In this document: positions 58,194 to 64,000 of the stretch, piece after piece
Position numbering within the stretch: the first letter of the stretch is position 1
How the letters are laid out: every line of letters begins with the position of its first letter
From: Paenarthrobacter nicotinovorans
GTDB taxonomy: Bacteria; Actinomycetota; Actinomycetes; Actinomycetales; Micrococcaceae
Direction: 5' to 3'
Length of the DNA: 64,000 nucleotides
Assembly: GCF_021919345.1 (NCBI RefSeq)
Contig: NZ_CP089293.1
Coordinates: 2,046,001 to 2,110,000, forward strand
The notes under the pieces: generated by a model
What the model was told of the DNA's origin: nothing
Database searches by the model: none
What the model saw: only the letters and a program-made list of their open reading frames with translations
Translations under genes and position numbers: made by a program

Positions 58194-61121
58194 GTGCCCA
58201 AAGCCTTAGCTGAAGATGCAGCCATCGATTCCCTGAACAGCGCTTCCGTCGTTTCTGATAACAAGCCAGCCAAGCCGGATCTGTCCCGCCTGGTGGTCAA
58301 GGGAGCCCGGGAACACAATCTGCGCAACGTGGATCTCGACCTCCCACGCGACGCCATGATCGTCTTCACCGGACTCTCTGGTTCCGGTAAGTCCTCCCTG
58401 GCTTTCGACACCATCTTCGCCGAAGGCCAGCGCCGGTACGTCGAATCATTGTCGGCGTATGCACGCCAGTTCCTTGGTCAGGTCGACAAGCCCGACGTTG
58501 ACTTCATCGAAGGTCTCTCGCCTGCGGTGTCCATCGACCAGAAGTCCACCAGCAAGAACCCGCGTTCCACTGTGGGCACCATCACCGAAATCTACGACTA
58601 CATGCGCTTGCTGTGGGCGCGCGTTGGCCGCCCGCACTGCCCGGTCTGCGGTGAGCCGATTACGCGGCAAACACCCCAGCAAATCGTCGACCAACTCCTG
58701 GAGTTGGAAACCGGCACCCGCTTCCAGGTCCTCGCTCCGGTCGTCCGCGGCCGGAAGGGTGAATTCGTTGACCTCTTCAAGGAGCTGACGGCCAAGGGTT
58801 ACTCCCGTGCCCGGGTTGACGGCGAACTGGTCCAGTTGAACGATCCGCCCAAGTTGGGGAAGCAGTACAAACACACCATCGAAGTCGTTGTTGACCGCCT
58901 GGTGGTGAAGGAAGAGATCAGCCAACGGCTCACGGATTCCGTGGAGACTGCACTGGGCCTGGCCGAAGGCCGTGTGCTGGTTGAATTCGTGGACCTGGAC
59001 GCTGAAGATCCCGCACGTATCCGTGCCTACTCCGAGAATCTGGCGTGCCCCAACGAGCACCCTCTGGCCATCGACGAGATCGAGCCGCGATCCTTCTCCT
59101 TCAACAACCCCTTCGGTGCCTGCTCTGCCTGCAGCGGCATCGGCACCAAGTTGGAAGTCGATGAGGAACTGATCGTTCCCAACCCGGAACTTTCGCTGGG
59201 CGAAGGCGCGATTGCTCCGTGGTCCCTAGGGACAGCGACCACGGAGTACTGGAACCGCCTCCTTGAAGGCCTCGCACACGAACTCGGCTTCTCCATGAAG
59301 ACCCCGTGGGAGAAGCTCCCCAAGGATGTCCGGAACACGGTACTTCACGGCAAGGACCACAAGGTCGTAGTCCAGTACAAGAACCGTTTCGGACGTGAGC
59401 GCAAGTACAGCACCGGCTTCGAAGGAGCCATCCAGTACGTTCACCGGAAGCACGGTGAAACGGACTCTGACTGGGCCCGCGACCGGTACGAAGAGTACAT
59501 GCGCCAAATTCCTTGCCCCGAGTGCAACGGAGCCCGCCTGAACCCGGCATCGCTGTCCGTACTGATCAACGGGAAGTCCATCGCCGAGGTGGCCGCGCTC
59601 CCGATGCGGGAATGCGCAGAGTTCCTCGGAAGCCTGACGCTGACCAACCGGGAAGCCCAGATCGCCAACCAGGTTCTCAAGGAGATCCAGGCCCGCCTGA
59701 CGTTCCTTCTGGACGTTGGCCTGGAGTACCTCAATCTCGAGCGCCCTTCCGGCACGCTGTCCGGCGGCGAGGCCCAGCGCATCCGGCTGGCCACGCAAAT
59801 TGGCTCGGGCCTGGTCGGCGTCCTGTACGTCCTGGATGAGCCCTCCATCGGCTTGCACCAGCGCGATAACCGACGCCTTATCGAGACCCTCACACGGCTT
59901 CGGGACCTGGGCAATACGCTCATTGTGGTCGAACACGACGAAGACACCATCCACGAGGCCGACTGGGTGGTGGACATCGGACCCGGCGCCGGCGAGCACG
60001 GTGGCCAGGTCGTCCACTCCGGTACCTACAAGGAACTCCTCGAAAACACGCAGTCCCTCACCGGTGACTATCTGGCCGGGCGCCGGAAGATCGATATTCC
60101 TGCCAAGCGCCGCAAGTACGACAAGAAGCGGGAGCTTAAGGTTGTTGGCGCCAGGGAGAACAACCTCAACAACGTTGACGCTACGTTCCCCCTCGGTCTG
60201 TTCACTGCGGTCACGGGTGTCAGTGGTTCGGGCAAGTCCACCTTGGTCAACGAGATCCTGTACAAGGTCCTCGCCAATAAGCTCAACGGAGCCAAGCAGG
60301 TAGCCGGACGCCACCGCTCCGTGGCCGGCCTGGAGCACCTGGACAAGGTAGTGCACGTCGACCAGAGCCCCATTGGCCGTACGCCGCGCTCCAACCCCGC
60401 CACCTACACGGGCGTGTTCGACAACATCCGCAAGCTGTTTGCGGAGACCACCGAAGCCAAGGTGCGCGGGTACCAGCCCGGTCGTTTCTCCTTCAACGTC
60501 AAGGGTGGCCGCTGCGAAGCCTGTTCCGGCGACGGCACGCTGAAGATCGAAATGAACTTCCTGCCTGACGTCTACGTTCCGTGCGAGGTCTGCCATGGGG
60601 CCCGGTACAACCGCGAGACGCTGGAGGTCCACTACAAGGGCAAGACCATCGCGGACGTCCTCAACATGCCCATTGAAGAAGGTGCGGAGTTCTTCGCCGC
60701 CTTCACCCCGATCGCACGGCATTTGAACACCCTTGTGGACGTTGGACTTGGCTACGTCAGGCTCGGCCAGCCTGCCACGACACTTTCCGGCGGCGAGGCC
60801 CAGCGCGTGAAGCTGGCTGCGGAGCTCCAGAAGCGTTCCAACGGCCGCAGCATCTATGTGCTGGACGAGCCCACCACGGGATTGCATTTCGAAGACATCA
60901 GGAAATTGCTGATGGTCCTCCAGGGCCTTGTGGACAAGGGCAACACCGTCATTACCATCGAGCACAACCTGGACGTCATCAAGTCGGCGGACTGGATCGT
61001 GGACCTTGGCCCCAATGGTGGTTCCGGCGGCGGACGAATCGTCGCGACCGGAACCCCGGAGCAAGTAGCGAAATCCACGGAGAGCCACACTGCCACCTTC
61101 CTGGCTGAGATTCTGGGTTAG
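58194..61121 (+). CDS. uvrA: Excinuclease ABC subunit A
   Basis: The 975-residue damage-recognition ATPase has two ABC modules: first Walker [15 protein letters not shown] (residue about 62) and signature [11 protein letters not shown] (residue about 524), second Walker [14 protein letters not shown] (residue about 675) and signature [14 protein letters not shown]. Zinc motifs CPVCGEPI (residue about 147), [17 protein letters not shown] and CEVCHGAR are present. It finds lesions as a dimer and hands them to UvrB. GTG 58194 is leaderless and directly behind a LexA box, so it is probably SOS-induced. Confidence 0.97.
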   Translation: MPKALAEDAAIDSLNSASVVSDNKPAKPDLSRLVVKGAREHNLRNVDLDLPRDAMIVFTGLSGSGKSSLAFDTIFAEGQRRYVESLSAYARQFLGQVDKPDVDFIEGLSPAVSIDQKSTSKNPRSTVGTITEIYDYMRLLWARVGRPHCPVCGEPITRQTPQQIVDQLLELETGTRFQVLAPVVRGRKGEFVDLFKELTAKGYSRARVDGELVQLNDPPKLGKQYKHTIEVVVDRLVVKEEISQRLTDSVETALGLAEGRVLVEFVDLDAEDPARIRAYSENLACPNEHPLAIDEIEPRSFSFNNPFGACSACSGIGTKLEVDEELIVPNPELSLGEGAIAPWSLGTATTEYWNRLLEGLAHELGFSMKTPWEKLPKDVRNTVLHGKDHKVVVQYKNRFGRERKYSTGFEGAIQYVHRKHGETDSDWARDRYEEYMRQIPCPECNGARLNPASLSVLINGKSIAEVAALPMRECAEFLGSLTLTNREAQIANQVLKEIQARLTFLLDVGLEYLNLERPSGTLSGGEAQRIRLATQIGSGLVGVLYVLDEPSIGLHQRDNRRLIETLTRLRDLGNTLIVVEHDEDTIHEADWVVDIGPGAGEHGGQVVHSGTYKELLENTQSLTGDYLAGRRKIDIPAKRRKYDKKRELKVVGARENNLNNVDATFPLGLFTAVTGVSGSGKSTLVNEILYKVLANKLNGAKQVAGRHRSVAGLEHLDKVVHVDQSPIGRTPRSNPATYTGVFDNIRKLFAETTEAKVRGYQPGRFSFNVKGGRCEACSGDGTLKIEMNFLPDVYVPCEVCHGARYNRETLEVHYKGKTIADVLNMPIEEGAEFFAAFTPIARHLNTLVDVGLGYVRLGQPATTLSGGEAQRVKLAAELQKRSNGRSIYVLDEPTTGLHFEDIRKLLMVLQGLVDKGNTVITIEHNLDVIKSADWIVDLGPNGGSGGGRIVATGTPEQVAKSTESHTATFLAEILG

Positions 61122-61132
61122 AAGTATTCCGG

Positions 61133-61165
61133 TAGCGGCATGCGAGTTTCAGGCATGCCGCTACT
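61133..61165 (+). terminator. Perfect hairpin after uvrA
   Basis: GTAGCGGCATGC (61133-61144) pairs perfectly with GCATGCCGCTAC (61154-61165) around a nine-base loop. There is no T-run, but the position just after the stop codon suits termination. Confidence 0.7.
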
Positions 61166-61182
61166 CGTGAGAAACTAACCCG

Positions 61183-61899
61183 GTGACTCAAACAAAGGTG
61201 CCCGTAATATTCGATCTGGACGGCACCCTTGTCGATCCTGCCGGCGGTATCACCGGAGGCATTTCGCTCGCCCTCCAGGAAATGGGCCTTCCTGTTCCGG
61301 AAGAGGCCGTACTGAATTCCATGGTGGGTCCCAAGCTCAGTGATTCCCTTCTGCATTTGGCTGGCGTTCCCGGCGAATTGGTGGATGAGATCATTCACCG
61401 TTATCGGCGTCACTACAAGGAAACCGGTATTGGTCAAAGCCGGCTTTATCCGGGAGTCTTCGACCTCCTGGAGTTCTTTGCCGAAAGCGGCCGCCCCGTA
61501 GCGGTAGCCACGCAAAAGCCACAGTCCATTGCGCGGCTCGTCCTCGACCACCACCGGATCGCGGACTTCTTTCTTTCAATCCGTGGTGCTGCTGATGACG
61601 AGTCCGCGAAGGCAAACACGGCACCGGGGAAGGTCGCGATCGTCGGGGCAGCCCTTGCCGATCTGCATTCCCAACCAGCGGTCATGGTGGGGGACAGGCA
61701 TCAGGACGTCGCCGGAGCGATGGCCAACGGATTGGACTGCATCGGCGTCAGCTGGGGTTTCGCACCTGACGGCGAACTTGAAGAAGCGGGCGCCGTGGCT
61801 GTTGTCAGCACGGCCCTTGAACTGCGTACGCGAATTGAAGAACTTGATGCTGTCCGTGCGGCGGCCCTTAGCGAGGTACAAAACGATGGCAGTCTTTGA
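61183..61899 (+). CDS. HAD-family phosphatase (phosphoglycolate-phosphatase-like)
   Basis: The 238-residue protein has HAD motif I VIFDLDGTLVD (residues about 7-17), motif II region VATQKP, the Lys in ESAKANTAPGK, and motif IV MVGDRHQDVAGA. The cap inserted after motif I is helical, as in phosphoglycolate phosphatase-like enzymes. It overlaps the downstream acyltransferase gene by 14 bases, which suggests coupling. Substrate unknown. Confidence 0.86.
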   Translation: MTQTKVPVIFDLDGTLVDPAGGITGGISLALQEMGLPVPEEAVLNSMVGPKLSDSLLHLAGVPGELVDEIIHRYRRHYKETGIGQSRLYPGVFDLLEFFAESGRPVAVATQKPQSIARLVLDHHRIADFFLSIRGAADDESAKANTAPGKVAIVGAALADLHSQPAVMVGDRHQDVAGAMANGLDCIGVSWGFAPDGELEEAGAVAVVSTALELRTRIEELDAVRAAALSEVQNDGSL

Positions 61900-62554
61900 T
61901 GCGATCCGGTGGACAACCCGCGGACTGATCTCGTCCACATGCCGGCCAACAGTCATCGGACTTGAAAATGTCCCCAAAAGCGGACCTTTCATCGTGGCAC
62001 CAAACCACCTTTCCTTTCTGGACAGCGTGATCGTCCAGGCCTTGATGCCGCGGCCCGTTGCGTTCTTTGCCAAGGCCGAGTACTTCACCACCAAGGGTGT
62101 CAAGGGCGCCGTGATGAAGTCGTTCTTTGAAGCCGTGGGTTCAATTCCCGTGGAGCGCGGGGAGCAGGCGGCCAGTGTGCAGGCACTCAAGACCCTCCTG
62201 GACATCCTCGAAGCCGGGAAGGGCATCGGCATCTACCCCGAGGGCACCCGCTCCCGGGACGGGATCCTTTACCGCGGCCGAACAGGAGTAGGCTGGCTGG
62301 CCTTGACCACGGGCGCCCCGGTGATACCCGTTGGCCTCATCGGCACGGAAAAGCTGCAACCTGCGGACAAGAACGCCGTCCGACCGCAGCACTTCACCAT
62401 GAAGGTCGGCGAACCGCTCTATTTCGAGAAGACGGGCCCTGACCATTCCCTCCCGGCCCGCCGGGAGGTCACTGACAAGATCATGGACGCGATTGCACTG
62501 CTCAGCGGGCAGGAACGTTCTGGCAGCTACAACCAGAGCAAGTCGGTGGACTAG
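61886..62554 (+). CDS. 1-acyl-sn-glycerol-3-phosphate acyltransferase (PlsC-like)
   Basis: The 222-residue protein has the acyltransferase motifs NHLSFLDSVI (NHxxxxD), the Lys/Glu segment FAKAEYFTTKGVKG, GSIPVERG and YPEGTRSRDGILYRGRTGVGWLA. It likely adds the second acyl chain to lysophosphatidic acid at the membrane. ATG 61886 lies inside the end of the HAD gene; a longer upstream frame would overlap it fully and is rejected. Confidence 0.9.
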   Translation: MAVFDAIRWTTRGLISSTCRPTVIGLENVPKSGPFIVAPNHLSFLDSVIVQALMPRPVAFFAKAEYFTTKGVKGAVMKSFFEAVGSIPVERGEQAASVQALKTLLDILEAGKGIGIYPEGTRSRDGILYRGRTGVGWLALTTGAPVIPVGLIGTEKLQPADKNAVRPQHFTMKVGEPLYFEKTGPDHSLPARREVTDKIMDAIALLSGQERSGSYNQSKSVD

Positions 62555-62599
62555 GCTTCCGGCGCACTGCACTGGCGTTTAGCAGCCAGTCCGGTTCAC

Positions 62600-62605
62600 T
62601 AGACT
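62600..62605 (+). promoter_or_regulatory. -10 box for leaderless uvrC
   Basis: TAGACT lies six bases before GTG 62612; no Shine-Dalgarno sequence and no LexA-like box are visible. Confidence 0.6.
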
Positions 62606-62611
62606 GGACGT

Positions 62612-64000
62612 GTGGCAGATCCATCAACTTACCGACCCCGGACCGGTGAAATCCCCACTACCCCGGGTGTCTACCGCTTCCGTGACCCCCATGGCCGGGT
62701 CATCTACGTGGGCAAAGCGAAGAACCTCCGTTCAAGGCTGAACTCTTACTTTGCCAACCCTGCGGGGCTGCTCCCCAAGACCCATGCGATGGTCCATGCA
62801 GCCAGCAGTGTTGAATGGACCGTGGTGGGCAGCGAGCTGGAATCCCTGCAACTTGAGTACACCTGGATCAAGGAGTTCAAGCCTCGGTTCAATGTTGTTT
62901 TCCGCGACGACAAGACCTATCCCTACCTGGCCGTGACCATGGGGGAGAAATTCCCCCGGGTACAGGTCATGCGTGGCGAACGCAGGAAGGGCACCCGCTA
63001 TTTCGGTCCCTATACGGCGGGGGCCATCAGGGAAACCATGGATACGCTCCTCAGGGTTTTCCCGGTCCGAAGCTGCAGCCCGGGAGTCTTCAAGCGGGCC
63101 GAAGCCAGCGGACGGCCCTGCCTGCTGGGGTATATCGACAAATGCTCCGCGCCCTGCGTAGGCCGTGTGACTCCTGACGAGCATCGGGGGCTGGCCGAGG
63201 ATTTTTGTTCCTTCATGGGCGGCGAGGCCAAGCGCTTCATCAGCCGTTTGGAAAAAGACATGGCAGCAGCCGTGGCGGAACTCGATTACGAGCGTGCTGC
63301 CGGGCTCCGTGATGACATCATTGCTTTGCGCAAGGTCTTCGAGCGCAACGCCGTGGTCCTTGCAGAGGATACTGATGCCGACGTCTTCGCATTGCACGAT
63401 GACGAACTGGAAGCATCGGTCCAGGTGTTCCACGTCCGTGGAGGCCGGGTCCGCGGCCAGCGCGGCTGGGTGGTGGAGAAGGTGGAAGATGCCACCACCC
63501 CGGAACTGATTGAACATCTTCTCCAGCAGGTTTACGGCGAAGACAGCGAGGTTCAAGGCAGGATCCCCCGGGAAGTCCTGGTTCCGGAGAACCCCAGCAA
63601 CCATGCCGAACTGACTGAATGGCTTGGCGGACTTCGTGGCGCCAAAGTGGACATCCGGGTTCCGCAGCGCGGGGACAAGGCCGCATTGATGTCCACGGTC
63701 CGTGAGAATGCCGAACAAGCCCTCAAACTCCACAAGACGCGGCGCGCGGGAGACATCACCGTCCGGTCCCTCGCGCTCCAGGAACTCCAGGAAGCCCTGG
63801 ACATTCCGGTTCCCTTGCTGCGCATCGAGTGTTTCGATATTTCCCATGTCCAGGGCACCAACGTAGTGGCTTCCATGGTGGTGGTCGAAGACGGGCTTCC
63901 CAAGAAGGCCGACTACCGCAAGTTCTCCATCACGGGCGCGGCCGCTGCCGATGACACCGCGGCGATGCACGACGTCCTCACGCGGCGGTTCAAGCACTAC
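62612..64000 (+). CDS. uvrC: Excinuclease ABC subunit C, 5' part only
   Basis: 463 codons are present and the frame stays open to the window end, so the gene is truncated by the boundary, not broken. The N-terminal GIY-YIG nuclease is visible ([28 protein letters not shown] in parts, residues about 15-43), then a Cys cluster region ([25 protein letters not shown]), the UVR motif for UvrB binding ([19 protein letters not shown]) and the start of the C-terminal endonuclease region ([21 protein letters not shown] in parts). UvrC makes both incisions around a lesion. Confidence 0.96.
   Translation, partial: MADPSTYRPRTGEIPTTPGVYRFRDPHGRVIYVGKAKNLRSRLNSYFANPAGLLPKTHAMVHAASSVEWTVVGSELESLQLEYTWIKEFKPRFNVVFRDDKTYPYLAVTMGEKFPRVQVMRGERRKGTRYFGPYTAGAIRETMDTLLRVFPVRSCSPGVFKRAEASGRPCLLGYIDKCSAPCVGRVTPDEHRGLAEDFCSFMGGEAKRFISRLEKDMAAAVAELDYERAAGLRDDIIALRKVFERNAVVLAEDTDADVFALHDDELEASVQVFHVRGGRVRGQRGWVVEKVEDATTPELIEHLLQQVYGEDSEVQGRIPREVLVPENPSNHAELTEWLGGLRGAKVDIRVPQRGDKAALMSTVRENAEQALKLHKTRRAGDITVRSLALQELQEALDIPVPLLRIECFDISHVQGTNVVASMVVVEDGLPKKADYRKFSITGAAAADDTAAMHDVLTRRFKHY

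Noticed and set aside
59226..61088. 620-codon minus-strand frame under uvrA
   Set aside because: Antisense shadow caused by high GC at third codon positions.
1..64000. CRISPR array, defence island, prophage or IS element
   Set aside because: No regularly spaced repeats, Cas, toxin-antitoxin, integrase or transposase genes and no terminal inverted repeats were seen. The only tandem repeat is two exact copies with degenerate neighbours.

Overview
The window is about 64 kb of high-GC actinobacterial chromosome. The gene set, the CoaE-GrpB fusion, the ECF42/DGPF pair, GTG starts and many leaderless-looking promoters fit Arthrobacter sensu lato (Arthrobacter/Paenarthrobacter, Micrococcaceae); the genus is inferred, not proven. 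Coding density is high: no gene-free stretch exceeds 300 bases, and the longest gap is about 250 bases (5721-5970). I saw no rRNA, tRNA, CRISPR array, prophage or intact insertion sequence.

Layout. 0-9.7 kb: a stand-alone 5'-3' exonuclease preceded by a perfect 13-bp-arm palindrome, a secreted protein, a DGPF/YCII protein with its ECF42 sigma factor, a DUF222-HNH protein with degenerate tandem repeats at its 3' end, an alcohol dehydrogenase and HrpB helicase. 9.7-14.3 kb: a minus-strand amidohydrolase/APC permease pair, divergent from a TetR regulator and an M50-like membrane peptidase, with a palindromic operator candidate between. 14.4-22.1 kb: EF-G2, an alpha/beta hydrolase, a LigD-type polymerase, a YrdC/YciO protein and a three-gene LolA-like/ABC-transporter operon. 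22.1-32.1 kb: a sugar kinase divergent from a GntR regulator with a DasR-like site between them; an IclR-SDR-flavoprotein-Dabb-MHS transporter catabolic cluster; and a kynA-kynU-paaX tryptophan catabolism operon. 32.1-37.3 kb: a HAD-like protein, a Pit phosphate transporter with a small membrane protein, a lipoprotein/membrane protein pair, a RibD-like reductase and a hotdog thioesterase. 37.3-49.6 kb: polA, an Eis-like acetyltransferase, a polysaccharide deacetylase lipoprotein, rpsA with a strong promoter and structured leader, an IMPACT-family protein, coaE-grpB, uvrB, and terC behind a yybP-ykoY (manganese) riboswitch candidate. 49.6-64 kb: an MFS transporter, a proline-iminopeptidase-like hydrolase, a GNAT, a CaiB-type CoA transferase, a DUF3516 helicase, a trans-aconitate methyltransferase, a small GntR regulator, uvrA with a LexA-box candidate, a HAD phosphatase, a PlsC acyltransferase and the 5' part of uvrC, which runs off the window.

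How it fits together. All three nucleotide-excision-repair genes (uvrA, uvrB, uvrC) and polA lie in one 27-kb half, with other DNA-processing genes nearby (a flap-type exonuclease, a LigD polymerase, two helicases). They are not one operon. A recurring regulatory theme is a TANNNT -10 box placed 6-7 bases before the start codon, with no Shine-Dalgarno sequence. It occurs at uvrA, uvrB, uvrC, polA, coaE, yigZ, kynA, the LigD polymerase and several others, and indicates leaderless mRNAs. I did not find a clearly new defence or mobile system. The most interesting items are the overlapping divergent leaderless promoters, the start-site palindrome, the DUF222-HNH gene with its internal strand-skew switch, and the uncharacterised IclR/flavoprotein cluster.
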